A stretch of 44,532 nt of DNA. It comes from Paraburkholderia diazotrophica. GTDB lineage: Bacteria; Pseudomonadota; Gammaproteobacteria; Burkholderiales; Burkholderiaceae. Shown here piece by piece: positions 32,052 to 41,387 of the stretch. Position 1 is the first letter of the stretch. Each line of letters starts with the position of its first letter. A model generated the notes under the pieces. The model was given only the letters and a program-made list of their open reading frames with translations. It was not told the DNA's origin and searched no databases. The translations under genes were made by a program, and so were the position numbers. The stretch spans positions 1-44,532 of the forward strand of contig NZ_FNYE01000053.1 of the NCBI RefSeq assembly GCF_900108945.1. Direction: 5' to 3'.

Positions 32052-34523
32052 ATGACTGAACTGAACAATTCGCAACCCGATAACAGCTACGGCGCCTCGT
32101 CCATTCAGATCCTCGAAGGTCTGGAGGCCGTGCGCAAGCGGCCGGGTATGTATATCGGCGATACGTCGGACGGGACCGGTCTGCATCACCTCGTGTTCGA
32201 GGTGCTCGACAATTCGATCGACGAGGCGCTCGCCGGTCATTGCGACGACATTCAGGTCATCATCCACGCCGACAACTCGATTTCCGTGACCGACAACGGC
32301 CGTGGCATTCCGACGGGCATCAAGCGCGACGACAAGCACGATCCAAAGCGCAGCGCCGCCGAAATCGTGATGACCGAACTGCATGCGGGCGGCAAGTTCG
32401 ACCAGAACAGCTATAAGGTGTCGGGCGGCCTGCACGGCGTGGGCGTGTCGTGCGTCAACGCGCTGTCGTCGTGGCTGCGCCTCACCGTGCGCCGCGACGG
32501 CAAGAAGCACTTCATGGAATTTCATCGTGGCGTGCCGCAGAACCGCGTGATCGAAGAAGTGGACGGCGAGCGTCTGTCGCCGATTCCCGTCGTCGGCGAC
32601 ACGGAAAATCGCGGCACCGAAGTGCACTTCATGGCCGATGAGAAGATCTTCGGCAACGTTGAATACCACTACGACATTCTGGCAAAGCGTATCCGCGAAC
32701 TCTCGTTCCTGAACAACGGCGTGCGGATTCGTCTCACCGATCAACGCTCGGGCAAGGAAGACGATTTCGCGTTCGTCGGCGGCGTGAAGGGCTTCGTCGA
32801 GTTCATCAACAAGACGAAGACCGTGCTGCATCCGACGATTTTCCATATCGTCGGCGAGAAGGACGGCGTGGGCGTCGAAGTTGCGATGCAGTGGAACGAC
32901 AGCTACAACGAAAACGTGCTGTGCTTCACGAACAACATTCCGCAGCGCGACGGCGGCACCCACTTGACGGGCCTGCGCGCGGCGATGACGCGCGTGATCA
33001 ACAAGTACATCGCCGATCACGAAATCGCGAAGAAGGCGAAGGTCGAGACGTCCGGCGACGACATGCGCGAAGGGCTGTCGTGCGTACTGTCGGTGAAGGT
33101 GCCGGAGCCGAAGTTCAGTTCGCAGACGAAGGACAAGCTCGTCTCGTCCGAAGTGCGCGCGCCCGTGGAAGAAGTGGTCGCGAAAGCGCTCGAAGAATTC
33201 CTGCTGGAAACGCCGATCGACGCGAAGATCATCTGCGGCAAGATCGTCGATGCGGCGCGTGCTCGCGACGCAGCACGCAAGGCGCGCGAGATGACGCGTC
33301 GCAAGGGCGTGCTGGACGGCGTCGGTCTGCCGGGCAAGCTAGCAGACTGCCAGGAGAAAGATCCTGCCAAGTCTGAGATTTATATCGTCGAGGGTGACTC
33401 GGCGGGCGGTTCGGCAAAGCAAGGTCGCGACAGAAAATTCCAGGCCATTCTGCCGTTGCGTGGCAAGGTGCTGAATGTCGAGAAGGCGCGTTACGACAAG
33501 CTGCTGTCGTCGGAGCAGATTGTGACGCTGATTACCGCGCTCGGTTGCGGTATTGGCAAGGACGACTACAACCTCGACAAGCTGCGTTACCACCGCATCA
33601 TCATCATGACCGATGCTGACGTTGACGGCGCGCACATCCGCACGCTGCTGCTGACGTTCTTCTATCGTCAGATGCCGGAGATGATCGAGCGCGGGTACAT
33701 CTACATCGCGCAGCCGCCGCTGTACAAGGTGAAGGCGGGCAAGGACGAGCGTTATCTTAAGGACACCGCGGAGTTGAACGCGCATATGCTGCGCCTGGCT
33801 CTGAACGGATCTGAACTGATAGCGGCCGAAGGCGCAACGCCGATTGCAGGCGATGCGTTGGGCGAACTGGCTCGTTCTTATCTGCTGGCGCAGGCTGTCG
33901 TAGACCGTCTGAGCAAGCTTTACGACGAAGCTGCGCTCGAAGCCGTGATGGATGGCGCGACGATCGATTTGTCGAGCGAGGAATCGACGGAAGCGTCAGC
34001 GCGCGCGCTCGAAGCCAAATTGCGCGACGATCCGCTCAAGCCGGAGATCAACGTGATCGCGATGTACGACCCGGTGCGCGAACTGCGATCGCTGCGCGTC
34101 GAGCGCCGTCATCATGGCAATGTGAAGGTCACCGTCATCGACGAGGAATTCCAGCTGACGGCCGACTATCAGCAACTGGTCAATACCGCGAACACGTTCA
34201 AGGGCTTGATCGGCGAGGGCGCAGTGATCAAGCGCGGCGAGCGCAGCATGGCCGTGGGCGACTTCAAGAGCGCGATGAAGTGGCTGATCGCCGATGCAGA
34301 ACGGAACGTGTCGAAGCAGCGCTACAAGGGACTCGGTGAGATGAATCCCGGACAGCTTTGGGAAACGACGATGGATCCGAACGTGCGACGTCTGTTGCGC
34401 GTGCAGATCGAGGACGCGATTGCGGCGGATGGAATCTTTACGACGCTGATGGGCGATGAAGTGGAGCCGCGTCGGGCGTTTATCGAGAGCAATGCGTTGC
34501 GGGCAGGGAATATTGACGTTTGA
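32052..34523 (+). CDS. gyrB: DNA gyrase subunit B
   Basis: ATPase subunit of the supercoiling topoisomerase, 823 aa. The GHKL ATPase domain shows EVLDNSIDEAL (general base Glu50, Mg-binding Asn54) and DNGRGIPTG (Asp81, the region bound by aminocoumarins). The transducer domain follows. The TOPRIM domain has EGDSAGGSAKQGRD from Glu447 and DADVDGAH (Asp521, Asp523), and the quinolone-pocket PLRGKVLNVEKAR is present. The insert of about 170 residues typical of Gram-negative GyrB lies before the final EMNPGQLWETTMDPN segment. ATG 32052 is the family start. Confidence 0.98.
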   Translation: MTELNNSQPDNSYGASSIQILEGLEAVRKRPGMYIGDTSDGTGLHHLVFEVLDNSIDEALAGHCDDIQVIIHADNSISVTDNGRGIPTGIKRDDKHDPKRSAAEIVMTELHAGGKFDQNSYKVSGGLHGVGVSCVNALSSWLRLTVRRDGKKHFMEFHRGVPQNRVIEEVDGERLSPIPVVGDTENRGTEVHFMADEKIFGNVEYHYDILAKRIRELSFLNNGVRIRLTDQRSGKEDDFAFVGGVKGFVEFINKTKTVLHPTIFHIVGEKDGVGVEVAMQWNDSYNENVLCFTNNIPQRDGGTHLTGLRAAMTRVINKYIADHEIAKKAKVETSGDDMREGLSCVLSVKVPEPKFSSQTKDKLVSSEVRAPVEEVVAKALEEFLLETPIDAKIICGKIVDAARARDAARKAREMTRRKGVLDGVGLPGKLADCQEKDPAKSEIYIVEGDSAGGSAKQGRDRKFQAILPLRGKVLNVEKARYDKLLSSEQIVTLITALGCGIGKDDYNLDKLRYHRIIIMTDADVDGAHIRTLLLTFFYRQMPEMIERGYIYIAQPPLYKVKAGKDERYLKDTAELNAHMLRLALNGSELIAAEGATPIAGDALGELARSYLLAQAVVDRLSKLYDEAALEAVMDGATIDLSSEESTEASARALEAKLRDDPLKPEINVIAMYDPVRELRSLRVERRHHGNVKVTVIDEEFQLTADYQQLVNTANTFKGLIGEGAVIKRGERSMAVGDFKSAMKWLIADAERNVSKQRYKGLGEMNPGQLWETTMDPNVRRLLRVQIEDAIAADGIFTTLMGDEVEPRRAFIESNALRAGNIDV

Positions 34524-34670
34524 GTTTGTTTGTTGTCGAGTGTTTGCAGCTGTGGCGAACACGAGCATCCGGCCAAGGCGGCGCAAAGCCGCTTGTGGCC
34601 AGTTCAATGCCAAATCAGGACTTTAGTGTTGTGCCCACAGGCATCCGTTCGCCGCACATCACTCTCGAAT

Positions 34671-34731
34671 GGGCCCGACACTCCGGGCCGGCCGGCCCTC
34701 ATTTTCATAGGGCCCAAATCGCCTCGGGCCC
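34671..34731. repeat. Cluster of GGGCCC palindromes between gyrB and the lysR gene
   Basis: GGGCCC occurs at 34671, 34710 and 34726, with a CGGGCCGGCCGGCCC block at 34684-34698, all within 61 bases. One hairpin on the minus strand, GGCCCT / AGGGCC with a 9-base loop, could end the LysR transcript. A second, imperfect hairpin at 34571-34600 follows gyrB. Confidence 0.5.
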
Positions 34732-34742
34732 CACGACACGGT

Positions 34743-35666
34743 TCATTCTGACCGACCTCGCCAAGTGGGGCGGACTCTCCTTGAATGCTGTTCCACGATG
34801 GAGATCATCCGCTGCGCCAATGGTGACATATAGGCTCCCGCTCTCGACATAATCGCGATCTGCCTTCGCAGATCCAGTTCCTGCGGGTCCAGCCTGATCG
34901 ACCGAATGCCCTCCGTCATCAGCTTCGGCGCGGCACTTGCGATGCTCAGAAGCTTTGTATTCCTAACGAGATGAATGAACGAGCGGCTGCTGAAGTCTGT
35001 CTCGATCCGCAAGACGGGGGGCGGTAGGTTCTGTTTGCGAAACGCGGCTTCCACATGTTGCCGCACGGCGACATGAGAGCCTGGTAAAAGCCAGTCATGT
35101 CCAATCAGATCGGCGAGCTTTGGCTTTCGCTTGCGCAGCAGCGGATGCTTCTCGTCAGCGATGACGGTGAGTACGTCGGTAAAAAGCTCACGCACAACGA
35201 ACTCTTCTGCGCGCTGTTTTGGCACGGGCGCCACCACGAGATCAAGCGATCCTTCCGTGAGTAAATCAAGAAGATCAGGCGCTAGCATGCGTCGGAGACG
35301 AATCTGGGCTGCTGGACGATCGAGTATCAACTGCCGACAGGCGTCCAACACGATCGCGTCGGAAACAGAGGGTGAATAACCCAGGCTCAAAATGCCCTGC
35401 GTCCCCGATTGGATCGCCCGCATTTGCGTGAGCACATCTTCATAGTCACGATGGATAGCGCGGATCCGTTCAATAAAGAGCGCGCCCGCTGAAGTCGGAC
35501 TCATACCCCGTGCACTACGCTCGAACAGGCGCAAGCCCACTTCCGCCTCGAGGCGCTTCACTGCTTTTGTCAGCGCAGGCTGAGTGATTCCCAGAGCTGC
35601 GGCGGCGCGACCGATTCCGCCGTGAGCGTGGATGGCGAGGATAAATTCGAGGTCACGGGTTTCCAT
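34743..35666 (-). CDS. LysR-family transcriptional regulator
   Basis: LysR-type regulator of 307 aa. The winged helix-turn-helix is at residues 1-60 (GGIGRAAAALGITQPALTKAVKRLEAEVG, then LRLFERSARGMSPTSAG). The effector-binding domain begins near residue 90 (GILSLGYSPSVSDAIV) and includes DLVVAPVP and LPGSHVAVRQHVEAAF. It is divergent from the sulfatase gene across a 109-base gap that contains overlapping palindromes, the classic layout for a LysR protein controlling an adjacent catabolic operon and itself. The ligand is unknown. Confidence 0.93.
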   Translation of the reverse strand: METRDLEFILAIHAHGGIGRAAAALGITQPALTKAVKRLEAEVGLRLFERSARGMSPTSAGALFIERIRAIHRDYEDVLTQMRAIQSGTQGILSLGYSPSVSDAIVLDACRQLILDRPAAQIRLRRMLAPDLLDLLTEGSLDLVVAPVPKQRAEEFVVRELFTDVLTVIADEKHPLLRKRKPKLADLIGHDWLLPGSHVAVRQHVEAAFRKQNLPPPVLRIETDFSSRSFIHLVRNTKLLSIASAAPKLMTEGIRSIRLDPQELDLRRQIAIMSRAGAYMSPLAQRMISIVEQHSRRVRPTWRGRSE

Positions 35667-35692
35667 TGCCCATTCCTGATGGTAATGACTTT

Positions 35693-35718
35693 ATGCCGAA
35701 CGTGGCATTGTTGCCACG
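35693..35718. promoter_or_regulatory. Overlapping palindromes, candidate LysR operator
   Basis: ATGCC-GAACGT-GGCAT (35693-35708) overlaps CGTGGCA-TTGT-TGCCACG (35701-35718), the second with perfect 7-bp arms. Three TGCC/GGCA half-sites thus lie in 26 bases midway between the divergent lysR and sulfatase genes. Confidence 0.6.
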
Positions 35719-35775
35719 GATCGGATCAGACAGACTCGGCTTCAGCAATACACCAGAAACGGAGGTGACGCCAGC

Positions 35776-37242
35776 ATGAAGCCGAGCAACGTACTGATAT
35801 TGATGGCAGACGAGCACAACGCAAGGATGCTTGGATGCGCAGGTCATCCGTTGGCAAAAACGCCGAATCTCGATGCGCTTGCAGCACGCGGAACCCGTTT
35901 CACCAACGCCTACACGAATTGTCCGATCTGTGTCCCGGCGCGCGCGAGTTTCGCGACGGGTCGTTACGTTAACGAAATCGGGTACTGGGACAATTCCATC
36001 GCCTACGATGGCCGCGTGCAAAGCTGGGGGCATCGTCTCCAGGCTGCAAAGATTCCCGTCGAGTCCATTGGAAAGCTCCACTATCGCAAGCAGAGCGATC
36101 CGGTTGGACTTGACCGTCAGCATTTGCCTATGCATATCAAGGATGGCATAGGCATGGTGCACCTCTCTATCCGCCGGCAATTTCCCGATTTCGTGACGGA
36201 GGCTCGCCATGTTGCGAGCATTCCAATGTCCGCAGCCGAAGGCGAGAGCGAATACACAAGATACGACAGGCGTATCGCCGACGCCGCATGTGACTGGCTG
36301 CAGCGTGCCGCAAACGAAGATGGCAACTGGGTGCTGTTTGTGAGCTTCGTTACGCCGCACTATCCACTATGCGCACCGAAGGAATTTCTCGACCTCTATC
36401 GGACGGTCGAGATGCCTGAGGGAAAACGTGCGGCAGGATCAGGCTTCCAGCTTCATCCGTGGCTGCAACGCTTCGCTGCTTCCGGGCGCGCGACAGTCGA
36501 GCAGCAGAAAAAGGCCTTCGCGGCCTATCTGGCACTCTGCAGCTTCATGGATGCGCAGATCGGGCGCGTGCTGAGCGCGCTGCAACAGGCCGGCCTCACG
36601 GATTCGACCCGGATCATCTATACCTCGGACCACGGCGAAAGCGCCGGCGCTCGCGGCCTCTGGGGCAAATCGAATCACTACGAGGAAGCCGCCGCTATAC
36701 CGCTCATCGTGGCGGGCCCGGATGTTCCTGTTGGAAGAGTGTGCAATACGCCTGTCACGCTGATCGACGCATATCCGTCCATCCTTCAAGCCGCGGGGTT
36801 GTCCCTCGAAGGTAAGGAGGTGACACGCGGGCAATCGCTTTTCGACCTTGCATCCTTGCCGGACGACATCGAGCGTGTCGCCTTCAGCGAATACCATGCC
36901 GGCGGGTCGCCGTCCGCCTCCTACATGGTCCGCAACGGACGCTTCAAGCTCATCTATTACGTCGGCTTTTCTTCGGAACTGTTCGACCTCGAGACCGATC
37001 CGGAAGAGAGCACTAACCTCGCTGATGACCCGAGCTACGCATCAGTGGTCGCGGAACTCAAGCGGATCTTGCGCAGCATCGTTGACCCCGAGGACGCCGA
37101 CAAACGCGCCAACCTCGCGCAGCGTGAATTGATCCAGAGCCTCGGCGGTCCCGAAAAGGTGATGGCCGATATGGTTGCTGAAAAACCTTATACGCCTGTA
37201 CCTGAAAACATCGCATCGCAATTCGCGCGTTCGAATCGCTAA
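35776..37242 (+). CDS. Sulfatase (alkaline phosphatase superfamily, formylglycine type)
   Basis: A 488-aa hydrolase of the sulfatase family, most like choline-sulfatase or similar alkyl sulfatases by layout. The N-terminus SNVLILMADEHNARMLGCAG supplies a metal-binding Asp11. Cys52 in ICVPARASFATG is the C-x-P-x-R residue that is converted to formylglycine. The second metal site is IIYTSDHGESAG, and LWGKSNHYEEAAAIPLIV holds the conserved Lys and His. There is no signal peptide, so it works in the cytoplasm on an imported substrate. GGAGG lies nine bases before the ATG. It could instead be a phosphonate/phosphodiester hydrolase of the same superfamily. Confidence 0.88.
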   Translation: MKPSNVLILMADEHNARMLGCAGHPLAKTPNLDALAARGTRFTNAYTNCPICVPARASFATGRYVNEIGYWDNSIAYDGRVQSWGHRLQAAKIPVESIGKLHYRKQSDPVGLDRQHLPMHIKDGIGMVHLSIRRQFPDFVTEARHVASIPMSAAEGESEYTRYDRRIADAACDWLQRAANEDGNWVLFVSFVTPHYPLCAPKEFLDLYRTVEMPEGKRAAGSGFQLHPWLQRFAASGRATVEQQKKAFAAYLALCSFMDAQIGRVLSALQQAGLTDSTRIIYTSDHGESAGARGLWGKSNHYEEAAAIPLIVAGPDVPVGRVCNTPVTLIDAYPSILQAAGLSLEGKEVTRGQSLFDLASLPDDIERVAFSEYHAGGSPSASYMVRNGRFKLIYYVGFSSELFDLETDPEESTNLADDPSYASVVAELKRILRSIVDPEDADKRANLAQRELIQSLGGPEKVMADMVAEKPYTPVPENIASQFARSNR

Positions 37243-37358
37243 GCCGTCAAGTCAGCGTCGTGGCCGGAAAAGTGCGGCGAAGCGCGCATATGGCCCGGTT
37301 TTCGTCGTCGGTCGCCGGGCAGAGAATGGCACCTGAATCCGGCTCAAGTGGAGAGATC

Positions 37359-38678
37359 ATGTCCGTCGTGAGTCCTGGTATTTCGTTTGGCAACCGCTGG
37401 GTCCGCATCCTCGGTGTCGCGATGGTGATGTACACCCTCGCGATTATCGACCGGAGCAACCTGGGCATGGCCATTCCCTCGATGCGAGAGGAGCTTGGCA
37501 TGACGCCAACCGCCATGGGGCGCGCTGCAGGCGCCTATTTCTGGGGCTATCTCGTCATGCAGGTGCCGATCGGGCGAATCGTCAATCTGTGGAGCCCGAA
37601 GAAAGTCATCTTCATCTTGATGCTGCTGTGGAGCGTGATTGCGCTGACCACGGCCTCCGTCACGACCGAACGCGAATTGGCGATCAACCGGTTCATGTTG
37701 GGGCTCGCGGAAGGCGGTTTGCTGACGAGTGTGCTGGTCCTGATCCGTGCCTGGTTTACTCGTACGGAACGCGCGCGTGCCAATGCCATTATTCTGCTGG
37801 GCCTCGTGATCGCGCCGATCATCACAGGTCCGCTTTCCGGGCTCATTCTGACGCACTCGACCTGGCGCTGGATGTTCATCATCGAAGGGATACCGGGCCT
37901 GGTATGGCTGATCGTATGGTGGTGCGCCATCGATGACCATCCACGACAAGCAGCCTGGATGAATAGCGCGGAGCGTGAACAACTCGTCGGAACCCTGGAG
38001 GCGGAAGTTTGCGACATTGTTCCGGTGAAGGCATCCCTCCTGTCGGTCGTCTCGCATCCATTTGTCATCCTGCTTTCGCTCTACAACTTTTTTGCCCTGG
38101 TAGGCGAGTGGGGGATTCACGTCTGGTATCCCACTGTCCTCAAAGAAGCCGGGCTTCCTATCGGAGTAGTCGGACTGGTGGCCGCTTTGCCGGCTGTCCT
38201 TGGCATGCTCACGATGACGTTGGTTGCCCGAAGCTCCGACCTCCGACGTGAGCGCAAGTGGCACATGATTGGCGCGACGATGATCTCGGGTTGCGCGCTG
38301 CTGCTGATACGGTTCGATGGCGGAAACATATTGGCGACGATATGTCTGTTTGCGGTGGCAACAGGGGCGTTGGCTGGCCGTTTTGGACCGCTGTGGGCGT
38401 TACCGTCGGAGGCATTGCCTCCGACATGGCTCGGAGTGGGTATCGGCGTGATTCATGGGGTGGGCAGCCTGGGTGGTGTAGTCGGACCGTATTTGTTCGG
38501 CCTCGTGCGGACTCAAACAGGGAGTTTTTCGCTGGCTTTGAGCATGGCTGGCGCGCTGATGATCCTTGGTTGCGTGATCGCTGTCCCCTTACACGTTCGG
38601 CAACGCACGGTCACGGGATGCGACCAGCACGAAACGGACAATGTCTTCTCACACCCGGAAACACAAAATGACCACTGA
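37359..38678 (+). CDS. MFS transporter, ACS (anion:cation symporter) family
   Basis: Importer of about 12 helices, 439 aa. The ACS signature is strong: YTLAIIDRSNLGMAIPSM in helix 1, YFWGYLVMQVPIGRIV in helix 2 and RFMLGLAEGGLLTSVLVLIRAWF after helix 4. Family members take up organic anions such as tartrate, glucarate, phthalate or aliphatic acids. GGAGAG is seven bases before ATG 37359; the frame opens about 100 bases earlier without transporter sequence. It follows the sulfatase by 116 bases and overlaps the hydrolase gene, so it probably brings in the pathway substrate. Confidence 0.92.
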   Translation: MSVVSPGISFGNRWVRILGVAMVMYTLAIIDRSNLGMAIPSMREELGMTPTAMGRAAGAYFWGYLVMQVPIGRIVNLWSPKKVIFILMLLWSVIALTTASVTTERELAINRFMLGLAEGGLLTSVLVLIRAWFTRTERARANAIILLGLVIAPIITGPLSGLILTHSTWRWMFIIEGIPGLVWLIVWWCAIDDHPRQAAWMNSAEREQLVGTLEAEVCDIVPVKASLLSVVSHPFVILLSLYNFFALVGEWGIHVWYPTVLKEAGLPIGVVGLVAALPAVLGMLTMTLVARSSDLRRERKWHMIGATMISGCALLLIRFDGGNILATICLFAVATGALAGRFGPLWALPSEALPPTWLGVGIGVIHGVGSLGGVVGPYLFGLVRTQTGSFSLALSMAGALMILGCVIAVPLHVRQRTVTGCDQHETDNVFSHPETQNDH

Positions 38679-39603
38679 ATCTTCCTTCTCAGCCGCAACC
38701 ACGGCATGGCAAAGCGCCGGCAACTTCGTTCAGGTCGATGAGCATAGGGTCTTCATTCATCGGCGTGGCGTAGGTGAGTCGGTTCTTTTCATCCACGGCT
38801 TCCCCACTTCGTGCTTCGATTGGCGAAACACAGTTGCCGGTCTCGCGAACCGCTTTGACTGCATCGCATTCGATCAAGTCGGATATGGGCTATCCGACAA
38901 GCCGGAGGCGTGGGGATACTCGCTCTTTCAGCAAGCCGATGTCGTCGAAGCATTGCTCAAGCAACTCGGCGTGACGGCGGTTCATGTGGTCAGCCACGAC
39001 GTTGGCACAAGCGTTCATGCGGAGTTGCTTGCGCGAAAGAAAGAGGGGCGCCTTTCCTTTGCTATTCATAGTTCGACGCTTCTGAACGGAAGCATCCTCA
39101 AAGGGATGGCGACACTCACGGCTACCCAGAAGACACTGGAGAACCCCGCCACTCTCGAAGAGGGCAAGCGGATGATGGCCAACTTCGCATCCGGATACGT
39201 TGAACATCTGAAGCGGTATATGGGCAAAGCCGAGGCAATCAGCGCAGAGGATGCGCAGGTCATGACCGAACTTCTCGTCCATAAGAACGGCAACCTTCGC
39301 ATACCGAACATCTACAGCTATGTGCGCGAACGGTATCTGCACACAGACCGCTGGGTCGGAGCGATCCAGACGGAGGGTGCGCGGGTTCAGTTTCTTTGGG
39401 GCGACGCCGACCCCATCGCCAATATCGCGATGGGACGAGCGCTGCACGCGCTGATGCCCGACGCGCAATATCTGGAATTGCCCGGAATTGGCCACTTCGT
39501 GCCGATAGAGATTCCGGAAACCGTTGCCGCGCATGTGAGCCGCTTTGTAGCGGAGTGCTCGACCGCCCGAGATTTACCGCAGGCATTGAATAGCCATTCT
39601 TAG
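38668..39603 (+). CDS. Alpha/beta hydrolase with Asp nucleophile (epoxide hydrolase/dehalogenase-like)
   Basis: A 311-aa alpha/beta hydrolase. The oxyanion-hole motif HGFPTS is at 43-48. The nucleophile elbow is VVSHDVGTS, so the nucleophile is Asp111 (H-D-x-G), as in haloalkane and fluoroacetate dehalogenases and epoxide hydrolases, not Ser as in esterases. The acid is probably Asp248 in WGDADP and the base His276 in GIGHFVP. The start is taken as ATG 38668, which overlaps the MFS gene by 11 bases and has GGAAA upstream; ATG 38641 is an alternative. It is presumably in one operon with the sulfatase and transporter. Confidence 0.88.
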   Translation: MTTESSFSAATTAWQSAGNFVQVDEHRVFIHRRGVGESVLFIHGFPTSCFDWRNTVAGLANRFDCIAFDQVGYGLSDKPEAWGYSLFQQADVVEALLKQLGVTAVHVVSHDVGTSVHAELLARKKEGRLSFAIHSSTLLNGSILKGMATLTATQKTLENPATLEEGKRMMANFASGYVEHLKRYMGKAEAISAEDAQVMTELLVHKNGNLRIPNIYSYVRERYLHTDRWVGAIQTEGARVQFLWGDADPIANIAMGRALHALMPDAQYLELPGIGHFVPIEIPETVAAHVSRFVAECSTARDLPQALNSHS

Positions 39604-39803
39604 TAAGGTCGGCGAGTACCAGAGCTGGCTCCCGCGAATGGCCTTGCTGCTACGGAGCGAACGCTTATGGGATTGGGGCATTTGGATTTATTGAACATCG
39701 ACATGCCGTGCCCCATCCGGAATGGGCGTTTCACAGTCAGCTTCGCATCGTCGATGTACGGCACAGCATCAATGCCGACCGCTGAAAACATCCTGAGGAC
39801 AAC

Positions 39804-41387
39804 ATGCATATGTCGAACACGCAGCCGACCGACACGGCTGCGACGATGAACGGCGCGGAGAGCCTCGTGAGAACGCTGCTCGCATGTGGCGTCGACACCT
39901 GTTTCGCCAATCCGGGTACAAGCGAGATGCACTTCGTGGCGGCACTCGACCGGATTCCTGGAATGCGTTGTGTGCTGGGCCTATTCGAGGGCGTGGCGAC
40001 GGGTGCCGCCGATGGCTACGCGCGCATCGCGGAGAAGCCCGCCGCCACGCTATTGCATTGCGGGCCTGGCTTGGCCAACGGCCTCGCCAACCTGCACAAT
40101 GCACGCCGCGCCCAATCGCCGGTGATCAATATCATCGGCGATCAGGCGACTTATCATCGGCCGCTTGATGCTCCCCTTACCTCGGATACGGAGGGCTGGG
40201 CGCGTCCCGTCTCAGTGTGGACGCGCACGGTCACGGAAGCCGCTTCCGTCGGCGCAGCAGCGGCCGCCGCGGTGCAGGCCGCCTGTGCAGAACCGCGCGG
40301 GGTGGCGAGTCTGATATTGCCTTCCGACGTCTGCTGGAACGACGGCGGCCGGGTGGCTGCTCCGCTGGCTCCGTTGCCGGCGCCGAAGGTAGCGCCGGAT
40401 ATCGTGGAGCAAGTTGCTCGCGTGCTGCGCTCCGGCGAGCCAGCCTTGCTGTTGCTTGCGGGTCGTGCGCTCGATGAGGCCGCGCTTGCCGACGCGCACA
40501 GCATTGCTGCCGCCACCGGGGCACGCCTCTTGTGTACGACAGCCAATGCGCGCGTAGCGCGCGGCCGTGGACGCTTTCCGATCGAACGGCTGCCGTACTA
40601 TGGCGATCCCGCACGGGCCAGGACCGATGGCATCCGCCATTTGATCCTTGTCGGCACGCCTGCGCCGGCGACGTTTTTCGCGTATCCGGGCAAGTCCTCG
40701 CGCCCCTATCCCGACGATGCCGTAGTCCACGTGCTCGCGAGGGCAGAGCAGGACCTCGCTGATGCGCTGGCGCAGCTGGCGGCACAACTCGACGTGCCGA
40801 GAATCCCGGCGCCTGACTCAGCCCCCACGAGCGACGCGCTTCCTGACGGGCCGATTACCTCACAGTCGGCCGCGCAGATCCTGTGCGCGCGACTTCCCGA
40901 GCAGGCGATCGTCGTTGACGAGAGTGTCACGTTCGGTCATGCCTTCTACCCAGGCACGATGCACGCGGCGCCGCACGACTGGTTGCAGGTGACGGGCGGT
41001 GCGATCGGCGATGGCCTTCCGCTCGCGCTCGGCGCGGCGGTTGCCGCGCCCGGTCGCCGCGTCGTTGCATTGCAGGCCGACGGCTCCGCGATGTACACGC
41101 CGCAAGCGCTATGGAGCATCGCCCGCGAAGATCTCGATGTGACCGTGGTGCTGCTCTCGAACCGGAAATACGCGATTCTGCTCGGCGAACTGGCGAGCGT
41201 CGGCGCGACACCGGGTCAGGTCGCTCTGGACATGCTCAGCATCGGGCGTCCCGATCTCGATTGGGTCAAGATTGCTAACGGCATGGGCGTGGAAGCGGCG
41301 CGCGCCGGCACGCTGGCGCAGTTCGACGAGCTTTTCACGATGGCCAATGCGCGCAAGGGTCCATTCCTGATCGAACTGATCACCTGA
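39804..41387 (+). CDS. ThDP-dependent enzyme (benzoylformate decarboxylase/acetolactate synthase-like)
   Basis: A 527-aa thiamine diphosphate enzyme. The activating Glu62 lies in LGLFEGVATGAADGYAR. The ThDP/Mg motif is ADGSAMY (Asp426) with Asn453 in LLSNRKYAI, 27 residues later. Such proteins are often labelled acetolactate synthase large subunit, but there is no nearby small subunit. The placement before a 2-hydroxyacid dehydrogenase favours a 2-oxoacid decarboxylase or lyase role. GAGGA lies upstream of ATG 39804; ATG 39810 is also possible. A 200-base gap separates it from the hydrolase gene; its stop overlaps the next gene (TGATG). Confidence 0.9.
   Translation: MHMSNTQPTDTAATMNGAESLVRTLLACGVDTCFANPGTSEMHFVAALDRIPGMRCVLGLFEGVATGAADGYARIAEKPAATLLHCGPGLANGLANLHNARRAQSPVINIIGDQATYHRPLDAPLTSDTEGWARPVSVWTRTVTEAASVGAAAAAAVQAACAEPRGVASLILPSDVCWNDGGRVAAPLAPLPAPKVAPDIVEQVARVLRSGEPALLLLAGRALDEAALADAHSIAAATGARLLCTTANARVARGRGRFPIERLPYYGDPARARTDGIRHLILVGTPAPATFFAYPGKSSRPYPDDAVVHVLARAEQDLADALAQLAAQLDVPRIPAPDSAPTSDALPDGPITSQSAAQILCARLPEQAIVVDESVTFGHAFYPGTMHAAPHDWLQVTGGAIGDGLPLALGAAVAAPGRRVVALQADGSAMYTPQALWSIAREDLDVTVVLLSNRKYAILLGELASVGATPGQVALDMLSIGRPDLDWVKIANGMGVEAARAGTLAQFDELFTMANARKGPFLIELIT

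Noticed and set aside
31764..33020. A 418-codon minus-strand frame opposite dnaN/gyrB
   Set aside because: Antisense shadow of two essential genes; His/Arg/Asp-rich sequence typical of such shadows.
39604..39803. A missing gene or riboswitch in the 200-base gap inside the catabolic cluster
   Set aside because: No frame with a ribosome binding site and no recognisable aptamer; it may hold a second promoter for the ThDP-enzyme gene.
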